Shown piece after piece: positions 10,256-21,465 of a DNA stretch of 64,000 nucleotides (positions within the stretch are counted from its first letter, which is position 1; every line of letters starts with the position of its first letter). The notes under the pieces are model-generated. The model saw only the letters and a program-made list of their open reading frames with translations. It had not been told where the DNA came from and made no database searches. Position numbers and translations under genes: made by a program. Source of the stretch: Aphrocallistes beatrix (Eukaryota; Porifera; Hexactinellida; Sceptrulophora; Aphrocallistidae); contig OY725488.1 in the NCBI GenBank assembly GCA_963281255.1, forward strand, positions 12,311,524 to 12,375,523. The letters are read 5' to 3'.

Positions 10256-11042
10256 CCATAGACTCCTTTAAGTAAGGACTGTAGGCGTTCAATCTCGGGT
10301 CCTGGGACTTGGGTCCATTGTGTATTATTGATTTCCCGTAATCCGCTCAAGTTAGACATGGGAGATGTATTATTGTTGAATAGGAAGTCGTATTTTTAGA
10401 GTCCATTGGTCATGATGGCCTACCTCAACTATGTGTGGAATGTGAGTTATGTGGTTTTTCACACCTGTTTTTCACAGATTTAAGATACATTTTGGCAATT
10501 TTCTGACCTGTTTTAAGCACATTTTAAAGCGTTATTAATGTAGGATTTTCGAAGATAATCAAGGTAGGAACGGGTTAATTCGAAATATTTGGACATTTCA
10601 AATGGAATGTTGCTACATTCCAGCGTTGCTATGGAAACGTATGTATACCATTTGAGCCGATATCTTGAAAACCGTTACAGCTAGACAGGCAAATTTGACT
10701 ATATTTGATAGATAATAGGTTACTTTCTATTAGCTCCTAATACATTTTTTAACATTAAATCTTAAGGTTTTCGAGATATGGTGCAATATATTTTATGAAT
10801 CATATTTGTTAAATTGCACCATATCTCGAAAACCTTAAGATTTAATGTTAACTCACATTCCACACATAGTTGAGGTAGGCCATCATGACCAATGGACTCT
10901 AAAAATACGACTTCCTATTCAACAATAATACATCTCCCATGTCTAACTTGAGCGGATTACGGGATATCAATAATACACAATGGACCCAAGTTCTAGGACC
11001 CGAGATTGAACGCCTACAGTCCTTACTTAAAGGAGTCTATGG
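10256..11042. mobile_element. Foldback/MITE element, 194-bp terminal inverted repeats, 6-bp target duplication
   Basis: The 194-bp arms 10,256-10,449 and 10,849-11,042 are inverted copies with few mismatches, beginning CCATAGACTCC. They are flanked by an exact direct repeat TTTGTA at 10,250-10,255 and 11,043-11,048. A second, inner inverted repeat (10,751-10,787 and 10,813-10,849) abuts the right arm. The 300 bases between are unpaired and resemble the arm of the larger palindrome at 12,576-13,359. There is no coding capacity. The superfamily is uncertain; 6-bp duplications are unusual among common animal DNA transposons. Confidence 0.8.
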
Positions 11043-11078
11043 TTTGTACTTATCCTTACTATTTTAAAACTTGATTAA

Positions 11079-11562
11079 TCTATATATATATATATCTCTG
11101 TAACGAATTGATTGAAGAAACTGCCTGGCATAAAATGCTGATTTTTGGCATGAGGGAGTTTTGGGCTATGGCTCCAGTAAGTTCTGAGCTCAGAGCAAAA
11201 TGTCGACTCATCATGGAATTATGACGTCATTGTCACATTTTTAAAAGTTAAGCAATACAGTTATTTGAACATAACTCAGCCATTATAGGAGGTAGAAGGT
11301 TGAAATTTTAATAGAATCTGATGCAACTGTCTTCAAAAAAGATTATTCATCACCCTGTTATGACGTCATCATTACTCATCAAAATTTTAAAAATTGATAA
11401 ATTTGTGATTTTTCGTGCGATATAGATTATAACAGGACAGACGTATTAAGACATGTTATCTTCCTTATAATTAACCAAAGTGACCCCAGGCGACCGAAGG
11501 GAGCCTCTGGCGGACACAAAGTGTCCGCCAGCCGCGTAGCGCAAGCAAGCGAAGCGCGCTTG
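11079..11562 (+). mobile_element. Non-autonomous Helitron-like element, short subfamily
   Basis: The element starts 5'-TC (TCTATATATATATATC) after an A and ends with hairpin CAAGCG-AAGCG-CGCTTG before a T. This fits the A/T insertion without target duplication known for Helitrons. A second, perfect 11-bp hairpin (CTGGCGGACAC/GTGTCCGCCAG) lies just upstream of the end. The terminal CTTG departs from the usual CTRR. It has no coding frame. It shares the GAATTGATTGAAGAA block and the 3' end with the larger Helitrons of the window. Confidence 0.65.
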
Positions 11563-12575
11563 TTATGTATATTATTGCAAGTAGTGTTATAAAGAGTTTT
11601 GTGGTAAGCTTATATTATGATCTAAGATGACTAACCATGCTTTTTGCTAGATTCTAGAATAAGAAGATTACTATATGCAAATAGGAATAACAGCGTTTGT
11701 CAGCAGGGCGAGAATAGGTACCTAGGAAGGTCGGGGTCAAATCCATGGTGTACCTTTGGTATAAATCTAGAATTGATATGTCAAATAGTTTCGGAGTTAT
11801 CTTATATATTAAAATGCTAGGATTTTTTTTGTGTTTGTCCGAATTGATTGAAGAATTGGGAAGTCATAGATATATGAAAATTGGCATGTAGGTGTCAAAT
11901 TATATGACTACGATTAAGTTCTAAGATCTAAGTGAAATTTTCACACCTCTGCAAAAAAATGGAAAACAATTTTCCGCACCTTTTCTATACAAAATAAATG
12001 ACTAAAGGACTACACTTTCACAATAGAAATTATTGTACAACACTACAATAGATCGTCATTGTTAATAATACTTCAAAGCCACAACTTATGTTTGATATCT
12101 TAAATGTATTATAGTGTATAGCAATAAAAAAGATTATGTGCATATTTTCACACCTTTATATACATATTTTCACACAATTTAATGAATTTTGAAAATAATG
12201 CTAGAGACTAGAATCCAAAGGTAACATAAGGTATTTAGGTTTGTAGATTTCGAGCATCATATTTTTGAGTAAATTTTCTAATTAATTTGTTTACTTTTGT
12301 TTACATTAGATAGATAAAGTAAACAAATTACAAAAATAGGCTAGAAGCTGGCTTCCAACGAATATAATGGGTATTCAGGGGTGTAGATTTAGAATATTCA
12401 ATGGAATTAAGGTATGGAACAAAAAGATAATCTAACATGATAGTTCAATTTACCTACTTATTGTGGCCATGAATTAGTGAGAGTGGTCAATATTAAGTTA
12501 TTGAATAACATAATTAATGAGCAATTATTTGGTAATTCCAGGCGCCCGCAGTGCGACTCTGCGGACACGTAGTTA

Positions 12576-13359
12576 TAAACATGGTATCAAAGTACATATA
12601 TCCGTTGGAAAATTTTCGATTAGTCATCATATCATTGCGCAAGGACAATTTTAGCGATTTTCTAAGCTGTTTTAACCCTATTTCTAAATGGTATTAAGGT
12701 GTGATTTTTGTGTAGAACCAAGATTAGTACAAGGTGATTTGAATAATTTAGAAATTTTCAATGGAATGTTGTTACATTCCTACGTTGCTATGGTAAAGCA
12801 TTTTGGTCAGTTTGGGCCATTTCATGCAAACTGTAATGATTAGAGCTCCAAATTTGATTGTGTTTGATAGGCAATGGACTACTTCCTATTAGGTGATAAT
12901 ACAACTTGAACTTCTAAATTCAACGAGTTTTGAGTTATGGATTGATTTTAAGAATGTGACCAAAACACTAAATTGTCGCATAACTCTGTAGTCTGTGAAT
13001 TTAGAAGTAAAATTTGTATTATTACCTAATAGGAAGGAAGTAGCCAATTGCCTATCAAATATGATCAAATTTGAAGACCTAGTTCTTACAGTTTGCAGGA
13101 TATGGCTCAAACTGGTCAAAATGCTTTACCATAGCAACTCAGGAATGTAACAAAATTCCATTGAAAAATTCTAAATTTTTCAAATCAACTCGTACTAATC
13201 TTATTTCTACACAAAAACTCTACCTTAATAACATTTAGAAGTAGGTTTAAAACAGCTTAGAAAATTGCCAAAATCCTCCATAAAATGACCTGTTGCGCAA
13301 TGATATGATGACTAATCGAAATTTTGACAACGGATATATGTACTTTGATGCCATGTTTA
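12576..13359. mobile_element. Large palindromic element, ~390-bp arms, TA at both flanks
   Basis: The ends read TAAACATGG and CCATGTTTA, with TA on both outer sides. The arms pair along their length with moderate divergence around a centre near 12,970. Each arm contains a block (about 12,640-12,900) also found once inside the foldback at 10,450-10,750, including GGAATGTTGTTACATTCC. There is no protein. It could be a MITE dimer or a foldback transposon. Confidence 0.6.
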
Positions 13360-13381
13360 TATATGCTGGTAATACATTCTT

Positions 13382-14265
13382 CGGATTACTTATATGTCGG
13401 CTAGCCGACATATAAGCAAATATGGCCGCCATATAAGGATCTAGCCGACATATAAGTGAATATGGCCGCCAAATAAGGGGAGTATGACACTTGTGTACAG
13501 AGACAGTTGTGTACAAGATTTGTGGGACAGTTGTGTACAAGCATTAGAAAGATACGTAGTTGTAGACAGCCCTAATAATATCAGTGGTTCTTTAACTAGG
13601 GTACTAGAGGTACACCAGTGTAACGTAGGGTATTTGTCAGAATTAACCGCTACCTGTGAATATGAGTTTAAATAATATTCCTACCTGTTTTTTTGTTTTT
13701 AAACAACACAGATTATTATTTGTTCAGAAACCAAAGAAGTAGATAAATACAGTTCACGATTCAACTCATATTCACAGGTAGCGGTTAATTCTGTACCCAA
13801 AATACCCTACGTTACACTGGTGTACCTCTAGTACCCTAGTTAAAGAACCACTGATATTATTAGGGCTGTCTACTACAACTATGCATCTTTCTAATTCTTG
13901 TACACGATGAAATGTAAATGTCTCTGTGCACGATGAAATGACAACGACTACAAAATAGCGAAATCAATTTTGTAAATGAGTATTGCATAGAATATTTATA
14001 GTTCTTCATGCAAGGGTCAGTCAGAGTCCCTATTTGGCAGTTAGGGATAGCATGTACGTATGCATGGAGGATCCTTATTAGACGGCCATTTTTGCTTTAT
14101 GGCTGCTAAACATACATAATAACGCATGAGAATCCTTATTTGGCGGCCATATTCACTTATATGGCGGCTAGGAATAGGCGTGCATGAACTATCCTTATAT
14201 GGCGGCCATATTTGCTTATATGTCGGCTAGCCGACAATGTCGGCCGCCGACATATAAGTAATCCG
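13382..14265. mobile_element. MULE-type MITE with exact 9-bp target duplication
   Basis: The ends CGGATTACTTATATG and CATATAAGTAATCCG are inverted repeats. They are flanked by an identical 9-mer TACATTCTT at 13,373-13,381 and 14,266-14,274, the duplication size typical of Mutator-like elements. Subterminal zones carry many copies of a TATATGGCGGCC-like motif on both strands. An internal inverted pair (about 13,550-13,675 and 13,755-13,885) forms a second hairpin. It is non-coding. Confidence 0.75.
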
Positions 14266-14639
14266 TACATTCTTAATGCCTATCCTACATGATTAACGAT
14301 TTTAGGCTAATCGTGTATTAATTCATTCGGCTATTACCGCATCCTTGGTTATTTTACTGTGAGGCATTATTAGAGTAGGCTATGATAATGGGTATTCTGG
14401 GGTGTAGATTTCGAATATTCAATGGAATTAAGGTATGGAACAAAAAGATAATCTAACATGATAGTTCAATTTACCTACTTATTGTGGCCATGAATTAGTG
14501 AGAGTGGTCAATATTAAGTTATTGAATAACATAATTAATGAGCAATTATTTGGTAATTCCAGGCGCCCGCAGGGCGACTCTGCGGACACGTAGTGTCCGC
14601 AAATCGCGCAGCGCAAGCAAGCGAAGCGCGCTTGTAATT

Positions 14640-15540
14640 ATAATATTAAGATCACAAAATGCTGCGTAATCGTAAAGATTTAGCATAATTTAAAAATAAA
14701 AGTGTTAGGTGCCAATCTCCATATAATGTCCCATCACAAAAATTTCAAGTGTTTACATTTTAAACTGTCAATAGGAGAGGCAGTACGGTCGCACACCTTC
14801 ACTCATTCCAGAACTGTGCACCTATACATTTGATTGGATCATAGTTCCTATCCACGTACTAGTATCTTATAATAATATAAATTTATAAATAACATTTTGT
14901 AATATAGGGTGAACTGTGTAATAATCATAATTCCCACGCTCCTAAACCCTTTTGGAGTTAAAATCATGCGCCTGAAGGCGCTTTATATACGCTCCTTGAT
15001 AATTCCTTTTGTGTTTGAGACAGGAAGACTACATTATACGTGGTTCGAATCCACGGGCTAAGCGTAACGGGGCTTTAGGGCCTTCAGGCATGCCTGCTAT
15101 GACATGTAGTCTGTCGTTTAGGCTACTGCAGATCTGAGTCTAAGTGACTAGCCAAGCCAGTAATTTGCATGTCTCTGGTTCATTCTGATATCCCATAAAG
15201 GAAAAGAGCCAATTTCACCAATTATTTACTTAACTAACTGTGACGAGTGAGTTTGAAATGGACAGACACATCCTGAATTCCACTGAATACTCGCCTAGAC
15301 GATTGAAATAGGCTGTAGGTACAGGCCCGGCGGGAACTAATTTTATTGGTCCGGCCATGGACCTACAAATAGATTCCGGACCAAATTGACTATCCAAAAT
15401 TTACTGGCCTTGAAGTAGCAGCAAGCTGGGGGGTCTGAGGTGCTTAAGCCTCCTAATGGGGTCCATGGAAGCTGACCAACATCCGTTCATTCTTTTTCCA
15501 GATTCTTCTAATTTTGTCGTTCTGGAAATATAAATTAACT
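14640..15540. other. No gene; isolated tRNA-like T arm at 15,039-15,055
   Basis: A perfect TpsiC stem-loop (CGTGG-TTCGAAT-CCACG) containing a box B is present. No matching acceptor strand, anticodon arm or box A was found upstream. It may be a tRNA or SINE relic. The inverted pair CTGAAGGC/GCCTTCAG lies about 110 bases apart around it. The remainder has no supported feature. Confidence 0.35.
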
Positions 15541-15559
15541 CCGAGGACAATCCTCTCAT

Positions 15560-18408
15560 CGCTGTGACATCCCAGAGATATTTCAACATAGATAAAAAGA
15601 AAAACAACACATATAAAAAGTTCCAACAAACGCTAAACACACTGGAACAGAAGCTAAAACAGCAACAGGCGACAGTACTATCAGCGGATAAGGGACCCGG
15701 ACTATTAATAGCACAAAATACAACTGTACTGCAAATATACAGAGAATACCTAAAACTCAATGCACATAACGTGCACCCGGCAATCTACATAGACCATTTA
15801 AACAATATCAGGGACACACTCGCAAAACTAAACCCCCTCCTAACATTGAAGACAAATGATGACCGAGTTCCAACCTTCTACTTCAAGATCAAAACGCACA
15901 AAGACGTATTTAACGCGCAGCCAACAAAGCACAAGGAGATCTACACATACAACATAGGGCCAATAGTAATATGTACCATAGCTCGCCCCATTGTTAATCA
16001 TACCAACTCAATAACGGTCCTATGCTCCGACATACTCCGGCCCCTCATCTCCCCAATAATAGAAAGGTGCAAATATCTAACGCCAGACATCTTCAAAACT
16101 ATAGATGCACTCATGGCATACGGAGCACCATCTCAAATATATACAGGGGACATAGAAAAATTCTACCCGTCCACCCCACACACACTAATAATAACAGCTT
16201 TCCACCACTACAATACCCAACAAAAGAAGGAACTACAACTACTCAAAGAACTCCTCAAATATAACTACCTAACTGATGGAAAAAACTTCTACCACCTGGG
16301 AACAAAAGGAATCCCAATGGGACTGCCACTGGCGCCGGAACTAGCACGCATGTGTACAGCGTACCTACTAAGGAATTACGAACCACCAATAGGGGAAGCA
16401 CTAACTCTATACTTTGATGATGTGGCAGCAACCTATCCCATCAAAGCTCTACCTCTAAAACCGTTCAACCTACTACCCACCACCGATAATACAACACAGG
16501 ACGCAACATACGACACTGCGAAAAAAGATTTTTGCCCTTGCAGCAAAAATACAGACAAGCTGTCCCACTACACCCCCACTCATTCCATCCGTCGACCAAA
16601 CTCGCGAAGAAAACCTACTTCGGTGCAGCATTCCGAGCCACTCAGATAGCGCACAACCCAGCAGAAGCACTGGACTACATGCTGAGAAAATATTTACCAG
16701 CGCTACAACGGCTCGGACATGACTGCACCGAAGTAATCGAGAACATGGTCCGGATCACGTACTTTCCTAAAAGAACGGAAAAGAAAGACGTGAAATACAC
16801 GCCCAGCATTCAATATCAATTTTCGGATACCAGACCGACTAAATCCCAACTCGAACCGTTCCAAAACAACAAGGAATACAAACTACAGGCAATCACACCC
16901 ATGCCACCAATACTTAAGCTCCAATGCTTCACACCGAAAAGACATAAAGCCAACCACGTGATATTCCCTTGCCCCAACTACAGTTGCCCAATGTGCAGGC
17001 AATATGAACACATCGAGAGCCTAAATGCAAGCATCAATGTCCCAATCATCCCCTGCTTAAGGTACAGAAGTACATATATACTATTCAAGCGAAACGAGGA
17101 GCACATAAAACACGCCTATATAGGAACAACAAACCTACAAGAAACTAACATTTGCAACGTGGGGAAATACAACAGGATACGCATACATCTAAAGGAAAGA
17201 AAAAACATCGGATGGCAATACCTAACTTTATACGGTGCGAAAGACAAAATGCCACAAGGCGAAAAAACAAGGAAACACAAAGAATGGGAAAAGAAAATTA
17301 AACATAAATACCCCAGAATCCGATTGTTTTCTACAGACGAACTCGTAAGATTTTACGAGATATGCGACACGTATAACCCAGAATAAAAAGGCCGCCAAAT
17401 CTTCTAAACTCGTTCCTACCCCCGCATCTAAATCCCCTCGAACTTTCATAACACCGGACGAAAAAAAACCCATATCCCACTGCACTCACACAACATCGAA
17501 CAGAAAACCCCCTCAAATCTCCCCCGAACAACTACATTCCCCAACCAAAACACCATTACCGCCCGCCCTTTTATATGACTCGTTTCTTTACACTATCCAA
17601 CTTTTTGCTACTTTTTATAATTGAAGAAACCACAACCTACTACTCTTTCATACAATTCAAGAAACCGCAACCTACTACTCCTTTTTTCTAATCCAATATA
17701 CTACTCCTTTTTAATCCAAGAGAACTCACCCCATAAACCACGACAACTCCTACCTATACTCAGAACTAACTACAGCTACAGCTAATTAGAACATTAAAGT
17801 AGCAACAGTAGACTACCAGTGCTATTACACTTTAGCCACTACATTCCTACTACATTCCAACTACAGCATTTCAATTACTACATCAACTACTACATCCTAT
17901 ATTAGAATACTTCCAACTACATCTGGAAATAGAATACGATGATTTACTACTACATCCTATATTAGAATACTTCCAACTACATCTGAAAATAGAATACGAT
18001 GATTTACTACTACATCCTATATTAGAATACTTCCAACTACATCTGAAAATAGAATACGATGATTTACTACTACATCCTATATTAGAATACTTCCAACTAC
18101 ATCTGAAAATAGAATACGATGATTTACAGCTAAAATACCAGAAACAGAAAGCGTAGCAACTCAAGCACGCAAACTTAACTTAACACAGAAACTGCACAGA
18201 GAAAACTAAATAAAGAATAAAACCAAACGTCACTGACTCGAACACAACACGAACTAAATACAGAACTAAAAAGGCACAAATCAGAACATTGAAACATAGA
18301 AAGATAAAGAACTTGAAGAGACTTAAATAGTCGAAAGATTAACAATTGTACATCTTGTTCAACTTAATATTACTGTAATTTTGCTAATTGATTATTATTA
18401 AAATCATA
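15560..18408 (+). mobile_element. Penelope-like retroelement, copy 2 (5'-truncated, broken)
   Basis: Two long forward frames (15,564-16,649 and 16,532-17,386) encode a reverse transcriptase and then a linker and endonuclease. Reverse-transcriptase landmarks are SADKGPG, IYTGDIEKFYPS (motif A), GIPMGLPLAPELAR (motif B) and LYFDDVAATYP (catalytic YFDD, motif C). After the RT come a cysteine cluster (CPNYSCPMC) and a candidate GIY-YIG endonuclease (TYILFKR then HAYIGTT and a downstream Arg). This is the domain order of endonuclease-bearing Penelope-like elements. The copy starts well inside the element compared with copy 1, as expected from incomplete reverse transcription. It is broken. The long AC-rich tail contains a 60-bp minisatellite, and its 3' edge abuts a hAT sequence at 18,409. 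Confidence 0.8.
17886..18125. repeat. 60-bp minisatellite, four units, inside the Penelope-like tail
   Basis: Four head-to-tail 60-base units beginning TACATCCTATATTAGAATAC occupy the stretch, with one substitution between the first and later units. The unit length is divisible by three, so a minus-strand frame stays open by chance. The near identity points to recent expansion. Confidence 0.9.
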
Positions 18409-20030
18409 CACAAACGATACTTCCATTTATCTGTGTTGTGCTGAGGGAGCACAAGTTCAATTCTCTTCGGAAAGGTACCATTTGGTCCGTGATTTTAGAT
18501 TAATCCACTGATATTACTTCCAACAAGAACCTCTGTTTGTTGAGCAAGACTCATAGTGAAACTACATTCATTGGTATTGTTTCTCTTGATGATGGACGAG
18601 GGGTGACCATCGCTAACGCCACTAAGAAGTTATTTGAGAAGTATTGTACTCCTCTGGCCAACTGCTGTGGAATTGGAAGCGATGGGGCAAGCTGTATGAC
18701 AGGTCAAGTCAATGGCTTCTTGAAGTTCTGTCAGGATATGGTCAGGGAAGCTCGTGGTGACAAAGGTGTACGAGATAGTGTTATCCAGGTTCACTGCGTT
18801 TCAAACCGTGTTGCACTAGCCGCCACTGATGTATACTCACTTAAAGGTGACGAAGGTAAATCTTTGGCAGTGTTGACCAGCTGTGTCGTGTAGCATATTC
18901 CTTCTTCGCAAGGTCAACCATAACCAGGAAGGAGTACATGCAACTTCAGTCTACGTTCTCAAACTCAAACTCCTCAATTCTCTCTGTGAGACCAGGTGGA
19001 TCGGCGCTACCGATGTATTGCTACTCTTGATGACTATGGCAAGGCAATGCAGCAATTCATTCATGGAAACCTCCGTCTGAGATGCACGACAGAAGTGCGT
19101 TTATTCGCAGTTCTACAATGACCACGTGAGGGACTTGCATGATCTGCACCGCATACTACACATTGTGTGGTCTCAGCCAGCGCACACAGCGAGAGAATTC
19201 ATCGCTTTGGCGGGCATTTGTTCACGCACTCAGCGCACAGAGTCACATCTCAGAGCTGTCTGAACTGGGGTCTTTGGGAAAGAAGCTGGAGAAGGCGTTT
19301 GTCTCCTTGATAGCAAAGCTGTTCCCTATGGATGATGCTTGTGCGGTTATGCCTTTTGATTTTCACTGCTATGCGAGAGAAGCGAGAAGTTTGTCAAAAG
19401 AGAAGTGAAGAAAGCTATTTTATACATTGTGAAGAAGAGTCAGTATCACTTTTATGGAGAGAATAAATCAACCCTGCAATCGCTCTACATTGATTACAGA
19501 AAATGTGAAATTTACGCCATTCAACATGGAATGCCGCACCTCCAAGATGTGTAAAGCATCTTTTGCAAGAGCTGTGTTCTGATTCTTCAAAGTTGGTGGA
19601 TATTGTTAGTTGTTTGCCTGATAGTTCTGCAGCCGCAGTGCGAGTGTTCTCTGTTCAAAATAGAATTAAGAACAAATACCGAAACAGTTTATCTATCCAC
19701 GTTCTTGATCAACTAATGACGGCGAGACTCCTGGAAGTTCAAAAGTGTATGAAACCAATGCAATTGAGCAGTGATGTTCCAAGAAAGATAGAAGAGTATG
19801 CAAAAGCAAATCTGGTGTAAAGAAGATTAAATCCAACTTACTCAGTGCAATCCTGGAAAGAGTGCATTGGATCTAGACAGTGATACAAGTGAAGGTGAAG
19901 ATTCCATCCCTGAAGGAGATTATGCTGACAGTGAAGATGGAGATTCAGACTGGATTGAGGAGCAACATTGGCCTAGCACTGTGACATATCTGAAGGCTGG
20001 GAAAGCGATTGATATTTAATAGTAGATTTT
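18409..20030 (+). pseudogene. hAT transposase remnant (unit A)
   Basis: Forward frames carry hAT transposase landmarks. They include CGIGSDGASCMTGQVNGF followed by a ValHisCys motif (18,640-18,810), and near the end SVQNRIKNKYRNSLSIHVLD (19,640-19,700), the usual C-terminal region. The family resembles ZBED/DUF4371-type hAT proteins. The coding sequence is interrupted by several stops and frameshifts, for example after 18,893 and 19,078. The N-terminal part, including the DESTDIT aspartate region, is missing or damaged. Homology to the fuller copy at 49,930-52,050 begins exactly where the Penelope-like tail ends. Confidence 0.7.
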
Positions 20031-21465
20031 ATTGAGTTAGCATGAAATAACATGGAAGTTATTGTGTGCTAAGTTTCTCTTATAGTAAGTATACCAACAA
20101 ACTTAAATAGGAAAAATATTGTATATACCCTCTAGTTTGGGCATGCCCCTCAAATTTCCGGGCAACCACTCAAAAAGGCCAATTTTATGGGGGGAGTAAG
20201 ATCGAAAATGGAGAAAATTCCGAGGGGTACCCCCGAATTGCCTAGAGAGAACACTGGGGGGAACAGTTACCTTTATTCAGACGTTCAGATAGGAAAGATA
20301 ACTTTCAGGAGAAATCTAATTGCTCCATCTTGTACTGCCTAGAAACAATCTAAAAATTGATGCACTCATTTCAGAAGTGTGCCACTATACATAGCATTGT
20401 ATGCAAACTGACAGTGACTCCAGCATCGATAGCTGTTGTTAAATATCTCATAGTTTGAATCGATTGATTTCCTCTTTTTTTCGAATTTTGAACATGGATG
20501 CACGAATTTTGGGAGTCCGCCTGTACTTATAAATTTATTTATCTATAACTTCTCCGATTCATGAGAACCTGTTCTATGTCTCCATTTCTTTCCTTCTTTT
20601 ATTCTATTCATTCAGCCTAGCTAGAGCGAGTCTACCAGAGAAGATTCTATAAGATTTGAAATTTGTCATCCATGGTCCATCATCCTATTCTGCTATAAGA
20701 TGAGGAAGCTTTACTCAAGAAGGAACGCACTCCTGAACCAGGGATGAAGCAGACAAGTTCCATTCTCTCTAATATTAGGTTTGTTGCTTTGTTTATTTAT
20801 TTATTTATTTTTGTTTGTTTGTTTGTTTGAATCACTTTGGCTACGACTCTGCTAAATTGTCTCAATACTCAATTTATATTGTAGAGGGATTTGTCAGAAT
20901 CTTAAGGTTGTCATTAGTCAGAATTTCCTTTACTGGCGTTTGTCAGAATCAGTTTTATCAGTTCTGACTTTGTTAGAGTGGGAGTTCTATTCTAGTTTCG
21001 TGAGAGTTTGGTTGAGTGGCATTTTAGTTTTTTAGAATTAATGGGAGAGCGAATGTGAGCATTTGCAGAGTAATATACATAAGAAAGTTGTGAAAAGGAG
21101 CTAGATTCTGACAAAGATTCTGACAAATGCAAGTCCATGGTACATATTATATACGGTATTAGGCAAATTGTTAATGTCGAATAAAATATTGTTAGTTTGA
21201 CAAGTTTTTGTTTCATCATTGTCGAATGCGAAACTCTATCGCAGTGACTTCATTCAGTCTGACAGTCTGGAGGTCTGGGACCAACAAGACCCTCCCTACG
21301 CCTCTGATACTCGTTTAGTTCAAATTAATCCTATTCTCGTTTTCTGTGAATTTTTCACTCAGGTGTCTCTAAGTCCTATTATGTCCTAAGTCCTATTATG
21401 TCCTTTGTAAGGTTTGAATAATATTACTCCATTAATCCATGATAGTGAGAAGATTTTATAAAGTA
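20031..21465. repeat. Duplicated non-coding tail (partner 52,040-53,570 and pieces to 57,390)
   Basis: The hAT remnant is followed by non-coding sequence shared with unit B, including GTGTGCCACTATACATAGCA. Unit B contains an extra 302-bp MITE where this copy reads GTCATTAGTCAGAA near 20,911. A third partial copy of 20,578-20,900 lies at 54,407-54,770. No gene is seen. Confidence 0.6.

Larger units (their letters stand above)
11800..14634 (+). mobile_element. Helitron-like element split by a 1.8-kb insert with nested palindromic elements
   Basis: The left end TCTTATATATTAAAATGC after an A, and the right end GAAGCGCGCTTG before a T, are those of the Helitron family proven at 21,466-22,234. In that copy the whole element is 769 bp. 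Here the outer parts add to a full Helitron, but 12,574-14,384 is foreign. A 210-bp Helitron segment is present on both sides of the insert (12,364-12,573 and 14,385-14,594) with about three differences. The left copy stops inside the 3' hairpin. The insert holds the palindrome 12,576-13,359 and the MITE 13,382-14,265. No coding region is present. Confidence 0.65.

Noticed and set aside
15039-15055. Complete tRNA gene
   Set aside because: Only the T arm pairs; acceptor, D arm and anticodon arm could not be found.
17883-18164. Minus-strand frame encoding a 20-residue repeat
   Set aside because: It is the 60-bp minisatellite read in frame; the period divisible by three keeps it open by chance.
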